Counted from the first letter of the stretch, positions 53,852 to 63,200 are shown. The stretch: 64,000 nucleotides of DNA from Lachnospiraceae bacterium (GCA_902363445.1 CABJAB010000005.1:270722-334721); one strand, 5' to 3'. The notes: generated by a model not told the origin, from the sequence alone. Made by a program: numbers and translations.

Positions 53852-53946
53852 ACCCATGCGTCATTTCTTCGGCGCCGGATAGACGGCGCCGCCTGTCTTT
53901 GGCAATTCTGCACAATTCAAAAGAAAAAAATTGTAAAAAATATTGA

Positions 53947-53974
53947 TTTACAAAAGGCGACTTTATGTTACAAT
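53947..53974 (+). promoter_or_regulatory. Promoter of the sucrose PTS operon
   Basis: TTTACA (53947-53952), 16 bases, TACAAT (53969-53974). Confidence 0.65.
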
Positions 53975-53983
53975 GAAATAAAA

Positions 53984-54003
53984 ATATGAGAACGTTCTCA
54001 TAT
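53984..54003. promoter_or_regulatory. LacI-type operator, perfect 20-bp palindrome
   Basis: ATATGAGAACGTTCTCATAT, at about +4 to +23 of the sucrose promoter. A partial second copy, ATATGAGAACGGTAACGG, lies at 54072-54089. Confidence 0.85.
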
Positions 54004-54122
54004 TGTATCCGTTATGGACTTGAATTCAATTTAATATATCATGATATATAACGAGTTATATGCGACAATAAATATGAGAACGGTAACGGAAAAATACGGG
54101 TTTCTAAAACCGGGAGGTCTTT

Positions 54123-56057
54123 ATGGATTACAGAAAAGCGGCGCAGGGCGTCTATGACGGAATCGGGGGCAAGGATAATATTGTATCAGCGGCCCATTGT
54201 GCTACAAGGCTGCGCTTAGTCATAGCAGATAATGACAAATGTGACAAAGAAGCCATCGAAAATACGGAAGGAGTAAAAGGGGTGTTTTTTTCCGCCGGGC
54301 AGCTCCAGGTCATTTTCGGCACGGGTACAGTCAATAAGGTGTTTGAAGAATTCATCTCCATCGCCGGCATTTCCGGCGCCAGCAAAGAAGAAGTGAAACA
54401 AGCGGCCTCCGCCAGGCAGACCCCCTGGAAACGGATGATCAAAACCCTTGGGGATGTATTTGTACCTATTATCCCTGCCATCGTCGCCAGCGGCCTTCTC
54501 ATGGGATTGCTGGAAGGACTCAGTAAAATATTTCCGGCGATGGCGCAGTCAGGCACTTATACCATTATCCACCTGTTCAGCAACGCGGCGTTTGTATTTC
54601 TGCCCATTTTGATCGGGATAAGTGCGGCCAAGACCTTTGGCGGGAATATTTATCTGGGAGCTGTGATCGGTATGATCATGATCCATACCGATCTTTTAAA
54701 CGCCTGGTCGGTGGCTTCCACAGAAACGATCCCTACGGCTGCCGCATGGTTTGGGCTTTATGATATCCGTTTGGTAGGATATCAGGGACATGTGATTCCG
54801 GTGGTGATCGCCGTATGGTTTATGAGCAAGCTTGAAAAGAAGCTTCATAAGATCGTACCGGAGATCATCGACCTTTTTGTGACGCCTTTGGTTACGGTCC
54901 TGGTGACCGGGTATGTCACGCTCACTATATTTGGGCCGGTGTTTTCCTGGATTGAAACGGGAGTCTTAAACGGTGTGCAGTATCTGATCACGCTTCCTTT
55001 CGGCATCGGGTCGGCTTTGGCCGGCGCTATCTACGCGCCGACGGTAGTGGCCGGCGTCCACCATATGTATAATGCCCTGGAAGCCGGACTCCTGAGCGCC
55101 AACAATCTGAACACCTGGATGCCTATCGCCACAGCGGCTAATGTAGCGCAGGGCGCGGCGGCCCTTGCCCTGGCGGTGAAGACGAAAAATAAAAAACTGA
55201 AATCGACGGCATTTCCTTCTTCCCTATCCGCGTTTATGGGAATCACAGAACCGGCTATCTTCGGAATCAACCTGCGCTATACCAAATGCTTCGCGGCAGG
55301 CTGCATCGGCGGTTTCTGCGGGGCGCTGGTGGCTGGGATCACCGGAATCGGCGCGTCTGCTTACGGAATCACCGGTATATTCGGCTATTTGATCACCACC
55401 GAATATGCGATTCCTTATACTCTTGTCATGGCGGTTTCCTTTGCGGTGGCTTTCGGCATTTCCTGGATGTTATATAAGGAACCGAAACCGGAAACGGCTC
55501 GGGAAAGTAAAACGATGGCAGTGGGAAAAGCCGCGGATGATATTTCAGAGACTCCAGATAGGGCGGTACAGAAAATGGTCGGTAAAGAGGCCGGACCGGC
55601 AAAGGAAATCGTATACAGCCCTTTGTCGGGAAAGGTGATTCCCATGAGGGAAGTGCCGGATGAGACATTCGCAGCGGAGGTCCTTGGGAAAGGCTTTGCC
55701 GTTCATCCAGAGGAAGGTACAGTGACCGCGCCCTTTGACGGAACGGTCGAAACCGTCTATGATACTGGTCACGCGATCGGACTGACCGGAAAAGGTGGCG
55801 CAGAGCTTCTGATCCATGTGGGCATCAACACCGTTGAGCTGAACGGAACGTATTTTGTGGCCCATGTGTCTGAGGGGGATGAAGTGAAGACCGGACAGGT
55901 GCTTCTGACCTTTGATCTGGAGAAAATCAGGAAAGCGGGATATGATCTGACCACTCCGGTCATTGTGACGAATACAGACGATTATCAGACGGTAGCGCCG
56001 AATCTGTCCGTGACCGGAAAACGGTCGGAGCCGGTTTTGGAGCTGGAACGGATATGA
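54123..56057 (+). CDS. scrA: Sucrose-type PTS transporter EIIBCA
   Basis: A 644-residue fused phosphotransferase permease. EIIB (1-90) has phospho-Cys26 in AHCATRLRL. EIIC (about 105-455) has about ten helices, with GITEPAIFGINLRY. EIIA of the glucose type (about 495-640) has HPEEGTVTAPFDG and the phospho-His near residue 565 in LLIHVGINTVEL. It imports sucrose as sucrose-6-phosphate, judged by the hydrolase next to it; related beta-glucoside and trehalose permeases look alike. The B-C-A order fits. GGGAGG precedes the ATG. Confidence 0.88.
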   Translation: MDYRKAAQGVYDGIGGKDNIVSAAHCATRLRLVIADNDKCDKEAIENTEGVKGVFFSAGQLQVIFGTGTVNKVFEEFISIAGISGASKEEVKQAASARQTPWKRMIKTLGDVFVPIIPAIVASGLLMGLLEGLSKIFPAMAQSGTYTIIHLFSNAAFVFLPILIGISAAKTFGGNIYLGAVIGMIMIHTDLLNAWSVASTETIPTAAAWFGLYDIRLVGYQGHVIPVVIAVWFMSKLEKKLHKIVPEIIDLFVTPLVTVLVTGYVTLTIFGPVFSWIETGVLNGVQYLITLPFGIGSALAGAIYAPTVVAGVHHMYNALEAGLLSANNLNTWMPIATAANVAQGAAALALAVKTKNKKLKSTAFPSSLSAFMGITEPAIFGINLRYTKCFAAGCIGGFCGALVAGITGIGASAYGITGIFGYLITTEYAIPYTLVMAVSFAVAFGISWMLYKEPKPETARESKTMAVGKAADDISETPDRAVQKMVGKEAGPAKEIVYSPLSGKVIPMREVPDETFAAEVLGKGFAVHPEEGTVTAPFDGTVETVYDTGHAIGLTGKGGAELLIHVGINTVELNGTYFVAHVSEGDEVKTGQVLLTFDLEKIRKAGYDLTTPVIVTNTDDYQTVAPNLSVTGKRSEPVLELERI

Positions 56058-56085
56058 GGGTGCGGACAGGAGGCGGTCAGAGCTT

Positions 56086-57546
56086 ATGAATGTATTGGGA
56101 CAGGCGCTGAAAAACGGAGTAGAAAAAATAGAAGAAGCGGGAATCCCGCAGGTGGAACAGGACCCTTATCGTCTCAAATTTCATCTGATGCCGCCTGCCG
56201 GATGGCTCAATGATCCAAACGGCCTGTGCCAGAGCCGCGGACTTTATCATGTGTTTTTTCAATATTCCCCCTTTGATGTGAATGGAGGGCTGAAGACTTG
56301 GGGACATTACACCAGCAGGGATTTATTGTGCTGGAATTATAAAGGAGTCCCGCTGCTTCCGGACAGCCCCTATGACTGTCACGGCGTGTATTCGGGATCC
56401 GCTCTGGCAGAAGGGGACGGTACGCTTAAAATATTTTATACGGGAAATGTAAAGCATGAAGGCGCCTATGACTATATAAATGAAGGCAGGGAAGCCAACA
56501 CAATATACTGTGCCAGCGAAGACGGGCATACCTTTGGACCCAAGCGCTGTGTTCTGACCGGAGAGGATTATCCCGCGGACTTTACCTGCCATATCCGGGA
56601 CCCGAAGGTGTGGAAGCAGGACGGAAGCTATTATATGGTCCTGGGAGGCAGAAAAAAGGGAGAAAAAGAACGGGGAGCCATCCTGCTGTACCGTTCCTGT
56701 GATGGCCTTTGCTGGAGATTTTATCGGGAGATATCCACAGAAGCTCCTTTTGGATACATGTGGGAATGTCCGGATATGTTCTGCACAGACGGAGAATGGG
56801 TCTTGTCCGTTTCACCACAGGGACTTCCCAGAGAAAAGTTTCGGTTTCAGAATATTTACCAGGCCGGATATTTTTTGACCGGGAGCGGAAAGATGCCGGA
56901 GATCCTTTTGCCGGAACAATTTAAAGAATGGGACATGGGATTTGATTTTTATGCGCCTCAGACCTTTGAAGATGAAAAAGGAAGACGGCTGCTGATCGGA
57001 TGGATCGGAATGCCGGATTCCAGCCGGGAGTACGGAAATCCCACTACGGATTTTGGCTGGCAGCATGCTCTTACGGTTCCGAGGCAGGTGACGGCAGGAA
57101 AAGGCCGTCTGCTCCAAATGCCGGCGGAAGAATTGGAGAGTCTGAGAGACGGGGAAAGAATTCCGGAGGATGGAAAATGGACTTTAGATTCCGGCAATGC
57201 ATTTGATATGGAAATCACGGATATTGGGAATCAGCCGCTTTGGCTGGCACTTTCCGAAGGCCTGGAACTGCGGTTTTCTGCCGGTGTTTTTCAAATGGTC
57301 TTTTTGGAAAATGAGACGGGAAGAAAAATGGGGGCAGGGCGGACCATGCGCCAGGCAAGAATCCCGGAACTTTGGAAACTGCGTATCCTGGCGGATACTT
57401 CCGTGCTGGAGCTGTATCTGAACAACGGAGAATATGTTTTCACCACCAGATATTACCCGGAAGGAGAAATAACGGTGGAGGCCAAAAGCCCCTGTGCATC
57501 CTGCCGATTGTGGGAAATGGGAGCGATGAAGATATCTTACTTTTAA
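56086..57546 (+). CDS. scrB: Sucrose-6-phosphate hydrolase (GH32)
   Basis: A 486-residue GH32 beta-fructofuranosidase. The nucleophile Asp is in WLNDPNGLC (about residue 43), the RDPKVW motif (about 170) and the acid/base Glu in WECPDMF (about 227) are all present. The five-bladed propeller is followed by the C-terminal beta sandwich. There is no signal peptide, so it works in the cytoplasm on the sucrose-6-P delivered by the PTS, giving glucose-6-P and fructose. It starts 28 bases after scrA. Confidence 0.93.
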   Translation: MNVLGQALKNGVEKIEEAGIPQVEQDPYRLKFHLMPPAGWLNDPNGLCQSRGLYHVFFQYSPFDVNGGLKTWGHYTSRDLLCWNYKGVPLLPDSPYDCHGVYSGSALAEGDGTLKIFYTGNVKHEGAYDYINEGREANTIYCASEDGHTFGPKRCVLTGEDYPADFTCHIRDPKVWKQDGSYYMVLGGRKKGEKERGAILLYRSCDGLCWRFYREISTEAPFGYMWECPDMFCTDGEWVLSVSPQGLPREKFRFQNIYQAGYFLTGSGKMPEILLPEQFKEWDMGFDFYAPQTFEDEKGRRLLIGWIGMPDSSREYGNPTTDFGWQHALTVPRQVTAGKGRLLQMPAEELESLRDGERIPEDGKWTLDSGNAFDMEITDIGNQPLWLALSEGLELRFSAGVFQMVFLENETGRKMGAGRTMRQARIPELWKLRILADTSVLELYLNNGEYVFTTRYYPEGEITVEAKSPCASCRLWEMGAMKISYF

Positions 57547-57603
57547 ATCGGCTGCAAATTTGATAAACTATGTATAAAGGCAGACTGCCTGGAAGGAGAC
57601 GGA

Positions 57604-57861
57604 ATGAAATCATTTACTTATGTGATCACAGATGAGGTGGGCATCCATGCAAGGCCGGCCGGAGCGCTGGCGAAGGAAGCCAAGGCGCTTGACTCAAAGG
57701 TGTTTCTGGAAGCCGGCGGGAAGAGAGCGGAGGCGACCAGGCTTTTGACGGTGATGGGAATGGGCGTAAAAAAAGGCATGGAAATAACGGTGACGGTTGA
57801 AGGCGGAGACGAAGAGGCGGCGGCAGCGAAGCTGGAAGCCTTTTTCAAGGCAAATCTGTAA
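57604..57861 (+). CDS. ptsH: HPr phosphocarrier lacking Ser46
   Basis: An 85-residue HPr. The phospho-His is at residue 15 in EVGIHARPAGAL. The region around residue 46 reads EATRLLTVMGMGV, aligned to the usual LKSIMGVMSLG, so the serine phosphorylated by HPr kinase is Arg46. It can pass phosphate to EIIA but should not be regulated through Ser46. It lies between scrB and enzyme I, with GGAGA before ATG, and is either the general HPr of the cell or a sucrose-dedicated copy. Confidence 0.9.
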   Translation: MKSFTYVITDEVGIHARPAGALAKEAKALDSKVFLEAGGKRAEATRLLTVMGMGVKKGMEITVTVEGGDEEAAAAKLEAFFKANL

Positions 57862-57879
57862 TGGATCTAAAGGAGCGCC

Positions 57880-59523
57880 ATGGAACGGTATACGGGAAAG
57901 TCGATTGTTAAAGGAATTGCCATTGGCAGGATTCTTTTCTATTCCAAAGGGGAAAATCCGGTCGTGCGTGGTAAAGTAGAAGACTGTGCGGCTGAAATCG
58001 AACGGTATGAGGCGGCCAAGGCACAGGCGGCGAAGGAATTGGACAGGCTGTATCAGAAAGCTCTTAAGGAAGTGGGCGAAGTGAATGCGGCTGTTTTTGA
58101 GGTACACGCAATGATGCTGGAGGATGAGGATTTCAACGATTCTGTCCGCAACATCATCAATTCCCAGCAAGTAAACGCAGAGTATGCGGTGTCGGCCACA
58201 GGGGACAATTTTTCCAGAATGTTTTCAGAGATGGAGGATGATTATTTTCAGGCGAGAGCCGCCGACGTAAAAGATATTTCAGAGCGGCTGGTTTCCGTCT
58301 TGGAAGGGAAGGAACGGTCCGGATATCTGGGAGGAGAGCCGGTCATAGTGGCGGCGCACGATCTGGCCCCCAGTGAAACCGTTCAGATGGATAAGGAAAA
58401 GCTCCTGGCTTTTGTGACGGAATATGGCTCCGCGAATTCCCATACGGCTATTTTGGCCAGGACCATGAACATACCGGCGCTCATAGGAGTCCCGATCCAG
58501 AAGGAATGGAACGGGAAGCTGGCTATAGTAGACGGCTACAGCGGGACTCTGTATCTGGAGCCTGGGGAGAAAATCCTGAAGCTGATGCGTGTAAAAATGG
58601 AAGAGGATGAAAAAAGCGCCGAGCTCCTTCAGCAGCTGAAAGGGAAAGAAAGTGTCACAAAAGACGGAAGGAAGGTCCATTTGTATGCCAATATCGGAAG
58701 CGTATCCGATATGGTCAGCGTCTTCGCCAATGACGCGGAAGGGATCGGCCTTTTCCGCAGTGAATTCCTGTATCTGGAGAAAGAGGATTATCCTTCAGAA
58801 GAAGAGCTGTTTCAGGCATATAAATCTGTGGCGGAAATGATGGCGGGGAAAAAGGTCATCATACGGACTTTGGATATAGGCGCGGACAAGCAGGTGGGAT
58901 ATTTCCATATGGAGAAAGAAGAAAATCCCGCCATGGGATACCGAGCTATCCGGCTGTGTCTGGACCGGCCGGAGGTCTTCAAGACCCAGCTGAGGGCTAT
59001 TTTCAGGGCCAGTGTCTTTGGGAATGTGTCGGTCATGTATCCGATGATCATTTCTGTGGATGAGGTCCGAAAAATCAAAGAGCTTGTGGAAGAAGTCAAA
59101 AAAGAGCTGAAGGCGGAGGATATCGCTTATAAAGATGTGGAACAAGGCATTATGATCGAGACGCCTGCCGCCGCCCTCATCAGCGACCTGCTGGCCTCTG
59201 AGGTGGATTTTTTCAGTGTCGGGACCAATGACCTCACTCAGTATACACTGGCCATAGACCGGCAGAACGCCAAGCTGGACGCACATTATGACGCACATCA
59301 TCCCGCGGTCCTCCGGATGCTGCGGATGGTCGTGGAAAATGGACATAAAGGAGGCTGCTGGGTAGGAATCTGCGGGGAGCTGGGAGCGGATACTTCGCTG
59401 ACAGAAGAATTCTTAAGAATGGGAGTAGACGAACTGTCGGTATCTCCCTCCAGAGTTCTTTCCGTGAGAAAAGAAATCCGGAGGACCGACTTGTCCGTTC
59501 CGAAGACGGATAGAAATATTTGA
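57880..59523 (+). CDS. ptsI: PTS enzyme I
   Basis: A 547-residue phosphoenolpyruvate-protein phosphotransferase that phosphorylates HPr on His15. The N-terminal HPr-binding and His domain has the phospho-His near residue 188 in YGSANSHTAILAR. The C-terminal PEP domain has GIGLFRSEFLYL, RTLDIGADKQ, NPAMGYRAIRLCLDRP and FSVGTNDLTQYTLAIDR, with CGELGAD near the end. The length is close to the usual 570. It starts 18 bases after ptsH and is the last gene of the sucrose operon. Confidence 0.93.
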   Translation: MERYTGKSIVKGIAIGRILFYSKGENPVVRGKVEDCAAEIERYEAAKAQAAKELDRLYQKALKEVGEVNAAVFEVHAMMLEDEDFNDSVRNIINSQQVNAEYAVSATGDNFSRMFSEMEDDYFQARAADVKDISERLVSVLEGKERSGYLGGEPVIVAAHDLAPSETVQMDKEKLLAFVTEYGSANSHTAILARTMNIPALIGVPIQKEWNGKLAIVDGYSGTLYLEPGEKILKLMRVKMEEDEKSAELLQQLKGKESVTKDGRKVHLYANIGSVSDMVSVFANDAEGIGLFRSEFLYLEKEDYPSEEELFQAYKSVAEMMAGKKVIIRTLDIGADKQVGYFHMEKEENPAMGYRAIRLCLDRPEVFKTQLRAIFRASVFGNVSVMYPMIISVDEVRKIKELVEEVKKELKAEDIAYKDVEQGIMIETPAAALISDLLASEVDFFSVGTNDLTQYTLAIDRQNAKLDAHYDAHHPAVLRMLRMVVENGHKGGCWVGICGELGADTSLTEEFLRMGVDELSVSPSRVLSVRKEIRRTDLSVPKTDRNI

Positions 59524-59524
59524 T

Positions 59525-60745
59525 TTATTTAAGAATTGCTTTATGGTATACTTTTTTGCCTTTTCGAATCTTTACACCGTTTTTTAGCTGCTGCTCTGTC
59601 ACTCTGGTGTCCAGGGCAGCTTTTTCTTCGCCGATGGAGACGCCTCCCTGCTGTACCAGGCGCCTTGCCTCGCTTTTTGTGGGGGCGAGCCCACAGAGGA
59701 GCATCAGATCCAGAATACCGATGGAACCGTCTTCCAGCCGGTCAGCGTCGATTTCTGTGGTAGGCATATGAGTATCGTCGCTGCCCTGGGAAAAGAGGGC
59801 ATGGGAAGCCTGCCTGGCATTTTGTGCTTCAGAGGCGCCATGAACCAGCTCTGTCAGCTCGTAAGCGAGAATCTCTTTTGCTTCATTCAGCTGACTTCCT
59901 TCCCATTTTTCCATACGTTCGATTTCTTCCAGAGGGAGGAAGGTGAGCATCCGGATACATTTCAGGACATCAGCGTCTCCGACATTTCTCCAATACTGGA
60001 AGAATTCAAAAGGAGTAGTCTTTTCAGGATCCAGCCAGACGGCGCCATTGGCGGTTTTTCCCATCTTGTTTCCTTCGGAATTCATAAGAAGCGTGATGGT
60101 CAAGGCATAGGCATCCTCTCCGGTCTTCCGGCGGATCAGATCTGTGCCGGCCAGCATGTTGGACCACTGGTCGTCGCCGCCGAACTGCATGTTGCAGCCA
60201 TAGTGCTTATGCAGATGATAGAAGTCGTAGGCCTGCATGATCATGTAGTTGAATTCCAGGAAGCTCAGTCCCTTTTCCATCCTCTGCTTATAGCATTCGG
60301 CGCGCAGCATATTGTTGACGGAAAAACAGGCGCCCACATCCCGCAGAAGCTCGATATAGTTCAGGTCCAGCAGCCAGTCCGCGTTGTTTACCATGATCGC
60401 TTTGTCCGGCCCGAATTCGATAAAACGCTCCATCTGCTTTTTAAAGCACAGACAGTTGTGCTGTATGGTTTCCGGTGTCATCATGGAGCGCATATCGCTT
60501 CTTCCGGAAGGATCTCCGATATATCCTGTGCCGCCGCCCAGCAGGACGACCGGTTTGTTGCCGGCCATCTGAAGGCGCTTCATCAGACAGAGAGCCATGA
60601 AATGGCCCACGTGCAGAGAATCGGCAGTAGGGTCAAACCCTATATAAAATCTGGCATTTCCATGATTGATCAGTTCCTTGATTTCATTTTCGTCTGTTAC
60701 TTGTGCGACCAGTCCCCGGGCCACAAGCTCTTCGTAAATTTCCAT
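59525..60745 (-). CDS. tyrS: Tyrosyl-tRNA synthetase
   Basis: A 406-residue class I aminoacyl-tRNA synthetase that charges tRNA-Tyr. The HIGH motif is HVGH (about residue 45), tyrosine pocket residues lie in FNYMIMQAYDFYHL and GGDDQWSNM, the KMSKS motif is KMGKT, and an S4 RNA-binding domain is at the C-terminus (TKSEARRLVQQGGVSI). The start has AAGGAG. It is convergent with ptsI, with one base between the genes. A T-box leader lies upstream. Confidence 0.94.
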   Translation of the reverse strand: MEIYEELVARGLVAQVTDENEIKELINHGNARFYIGFDPTADSLHVGHFMALCLMKRLQMAGNKPVVLLGGGTGYIGDPSGRSDMRSMMTPETIQHNCLCFKKQMERFIEFGPDKAIMVNNADWLLDLNYIELLRDVGACFSVNNMLRAECYKQRMEKGLSFLEFNYMIMQAYDFYHLHKHYGCNMQFGGDDQWSNMLAGTDLIRRKTGEDAYALTITLLMNSEGNKMGKTANGAVWLDPEKTTPFEFFQYWRNVGDADVLKCIRMLTFLPLEEIERMEKWEGSQLNEAKEILAYELTELVHGASEAQNARQASHALFSQGSDDTHMPTTEIDADRLEDGSIGILDLMLLCGLAPTKSEARRLVQQGGVSIGEEKAALDTRVTEQQLKNGVKIRKGKKVYHKAILK

Positions 60746-60884
60746 ATTCAGTCTCCTTTTTAAAGTTTAAAAATTTCCCGGTTTCGCGCCGATGTGCGGC
60801 TGCAAAGCAGCCTTTCTTTTCATACCGTGCACATCCTGCGTGGAGGATCTTTTATTTCATAGGATGTACTTTCCTGTGATATAA

Positions 60885-61165
60885 AAAAAATCCTCTGTCT
60901 CATAGACAGAGGACGAAGTAAACTTCGCGGTACCACCTCTAATTTGAAGATCCTTCGCAGGATATTCCTCACTGAGAACCACGGAATAAAGGCTCTCATA
61001 CGCGGTAACGGGCGTCTGCGTCCTGCCCTACTATCAGTTCAGGCAGGCGGCTCAGGGATGTATTCGGAACAGGCTGCCTGCATCCTTTCACCATCCGGAT
61101 GCTCTCTGAAAGACAGGGACCGTCTTACTTCTTCCCGTCATAGCTTTTAATTATGACTTTATCCG
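60885..61165 (-). ncRNA. T-box riboswitch of tyrS
   Basis: On the minus strand, Stem I is followed by the conserved T-box sequence GAGGTGGTACCGCG (60928-60941), which forms the antiterminator, and by a terminator stem CCTCTGTC / GACAGAGG with eight T residues. AGAGAGC and the GGTGAAAGGATGC loop are typical Stem I parts. The most likely specifier codon is TAC at 61060-61062 (on the minus strand, followed by A), which fits tyrosine. Uncharged tRNA-Tyr should allow readthrough. Confidence 0.9.
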
Positions 61166-61166
61166 C

Positions 61167-61196
61167 ATTATAGACCAGGAGGGCAGGAAAAAGCAA
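61167..61196 (-). promoter_or_regulatory. tyrS promoter
   Basis: On the minus strand: TTGCTT (61191-61196), 18 bases, TATAAT (61167-61172). Confidence 0.7.
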
Positions 61197-61251
61197 GTCA
61201 CAAAATACAATATATGTGACATTTCCCTGAATCCGCGGAAAACGAAAAGAT

Positions 61252-61785
61252 TTATTTATCCAGATATCTCAGGATATCCGGAGGGAGTGTCTGCTTCAAC
61301 AATGAAATCAGCGTTTCTTTTTCTATTTTCATACCGCCCATGAGCCACTCGATGACCATATCTGTCCCTCCGCGGGAAGCGATATCTATGGCAAACCGCA
61401 TGGTTTCAGACTGGATATCTGCGCCGTTTTGAAGCAGGTAAGTCTCGTAAGTTTTTTTCGTAAAAGCAATGTCAATGTTCCGAAGTCCGTTGACATCGTG
61501 GCTTTCATAGGCGTTTTTAAGAATCGCCACCTTATCCTTATAAAGGCTGAGATATGAGGAAAGAGCATCCTCCCAGCTGGCCCCATTCGTAATACTTCCG
61601 AAGCTTTTTTCAAAGAATTGAGCAAAATACCAGCCGGCCAGATCATATTTGTCATTAAAATGGCGGTAAAAAGTCCTTCTGGAGAGAGGAGTTCCTGCCA
61701 CGATCTCGCAAACCTGGATGTCGTCCAGGTTCTTTTTCTTTAAAAGAGCTTCAAGAGATTCTGCAAAAATCTGTTTGCTGTTCAT
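61252..61785 (-). CDS. TetR family regulator
   Basis: A 177-residue TetR repressor. The helix-turn-helix is IQVCEIVAGTPLSRRTFYRHF (about residues 23-43, shown in part), and the ligand domain ends with SLLKQTLPPDILRYL. The size and C-terminal pattern resemble the DhaS-like group. The ribosome site is weak. No exporter gene is beside it, so its target is unknown. The gene lies between the tyrS leader and repeat copy 4. Confidence 0.82.
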   Translation of the reverse strand: MNSKQIFAESLEALLKKKNLDDIQVCEIVAGTPLSRRTFYRHFNDKYDLAGWYFAQFFEKSFGSITNGASWEDALSSYLSLYKDKVAILKNAYESHDVNGLRNIDIAFTKKTYETYLLQNGADIQSETMRFAIDIASRGGTDMVIEWLMGGMKIEKETLISLLKQTLPPDILRYLDK

Positions 61786-61856
61786 AGAGAGTTTACCGCT
61801 TTCCTAGTATGAATGTGCAGTTAGAGTTTAAATCGGAAATTCCAAAAAGATATTAT

Positions 61857-62220
61857 ATCTTGGCGCATGAAGCGCGCTTGTTTATTGGGGATTTATTAAG
61901 GGGCCCCTGAGTATACTTTTGAATACTTAAAAACATTTATGGTTTCCAGAAGAGCAGGAGGAAATCTGATTTCATCCAGACGGCTTGCTGGCAGCTTGAA
62001 CCAGAATCTTTGCGGCCTCCAGCCGGTCCTTTCCAACTGACATGAATAAATCGATATTTTTCCACGTCAGATTCCAACAAAAATCTGCATGATATAAAAA
62101 ATGAAATTCATCCAGGATGGTGCGGCAGGCGAGATGCCGGCAGAAAGATTCAAGGCCGGCCTGCAACTTCTTCCGGTATCTGAGTGAAGTCTTCTGAAAA
62201 TAATTCCAAAAGTACTTTAT
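61857..62220 (+). repeat. Dispersed non-coding repeat, copy 4 (decayed)
   Basis: A diverged 62-bp-type unit (CTTGGCGCATGAAGCGCGC) at the left is followed by GTATACTTTTGAATAC, the conserved block, the palindrome with two mismatches (62037-62070), and the hairpin module (near 62130-62180). It ends with ATTCCAAAAGTACTTTAT. It is in the same orientation as copy 1, with the middle block of about 200 bases deleted. The 62-bp unit lies on the other side of the body than in copy 1. Confidence 0.8.
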
Positions 62221-62352
62221 ATTATATTATAATACATGGCAGAGATTTAGGAAATAGTACGGGAAAAAATCGCAGGAAAAGAAAATATGTGTGCACATCT
62301 TATGGCCTGCCGGCATACTTTGGGTATAAAGGTATGTAAGAGGAGCATTATT

Positions 62353-63138
62353 TTGGCATATAAGGTTGTGATTGACGCAGGACATGGAGGACGTGACCCG
62401 GGTGCCGTTTATCAAGGCCGCCAGGAGAAAGATGATGCCCTGGCCTTGGCCCTGGCGGTGGGCGAGGCTTTGGAAAATGCCGGAGTGGATGTGGTCTATA
62501 CGAGAACCGAGGATGTTTATGATACACCGTATGAAAAAGCCGTGATCGCGAACAATTCCGGTGCGGATTATTTTATTTCCATACATCGGAATGCAACTGC
62601 TTCCCCTGGAGGCGCGTCAGGCATCGAGACGCTCGTGTACAGCAAAGGGGGAGAAGCAGAACGCCTGGCGGAAAACATAAATGAGGAACTCGCCGGACTA
62701 GGCTTTACGGACAGGGGAATCACCGAACGACCGAATCTGGTGGTACTTCGCAGGACCCAGATGCCGGCGGTGCTGATAGAGGCCGGCTTTATTGATTCTC
62801 CGGCAGACAATGAAAAATTTGACGCGGAATTCAATGAAATCGCCACTGGAATTGCAGACGCCTTTTTAAAAACGGTTGGAAGTGATATGGGCACTCAGGA
62901 AAGACCGGAAGAAAATCCGCCTCTGTATCAAGTACAGGTGGGAGCATATCGGGTTCAGCAGTTTGCGGATCAAATGCTGGCGCAGCTGCAGTCGGAGGGC
63001 CTGCCGGCTTATATAGAGGAAGGCGACGACAAATATTACCGCGTGAAGGTTGGGGCGTTTGAAAGCCTGGATAATGCGGCACAAATGGAACAACGCCTGC
63101 GCCGTATGGGATATAATACATTTATTACTACTACATGA
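62353..63138 (+). CDS. N-acetylmuramoyl-L-alanine amidase with SPOR domain
   Basis: A 261-residue cell-wall amidase. The Amidase_3 catalytic domain (about 1-175) has zinc ligands in IDAGHGGRDPG (His), QEKDDALA (Glu), ISIHRNA (His) and the catalytic Glu in LIEAGFID. The SPOR domain (about 190-261) has YQVQVGAYRVQQFADQML. It has no signal peptide, as in CwlC, which lyses the mother-cell wall late in sporulation. I chose TTG at 62353 with AGGAG 7 bases upstream; ATG codons farther back have no site. Confidence 0.88.
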   Translation: MAYKVVIDAGHGGRDPGAVYQGRQEKDDALALALAVGEALENAGVDVVYTRTEDVYDTPYEKAVIANNSGADYFISIHRNATASPGGASGIETLVYSKGGEAERLAENINEELAGLGFTDRGITERPNLVVLRRTQMPAVLIEAGFIDSPADNEKFDAEFNEIATGIADAFLKTVGSDMGTQERPEENPPLYQVQVGAYRVQQFADQMLAQLQSEGLPAYIEEGDDKYYRVKVGAFESLDNAAQMEQRLRRMGYNTFITTT

Positions 63139-63139
63139 T

Positions 63140-63199
63140 ATATAGAAGGACTCCTTCCAAAAACCGCATGACGCGGCTGCGGAAGGAGTCTCGCTATAT
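63140..63199. other. Long hairpin after the amidase gene
   Basis: ATATAG ... CTATAT outside and GGACTCCTTCC / GGAAGGAGTC inside, with a CGC/GCG inner pair. No T run follows, so it is not a standard terminator. Confidence 0.6.
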
Positions 63200-63200
63200 C

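Noticed and set aside
59768..60763. 331-codon frame antisense to tyrS
   Set aside because: tyrS is certain and the antisense frame shows no protein family.
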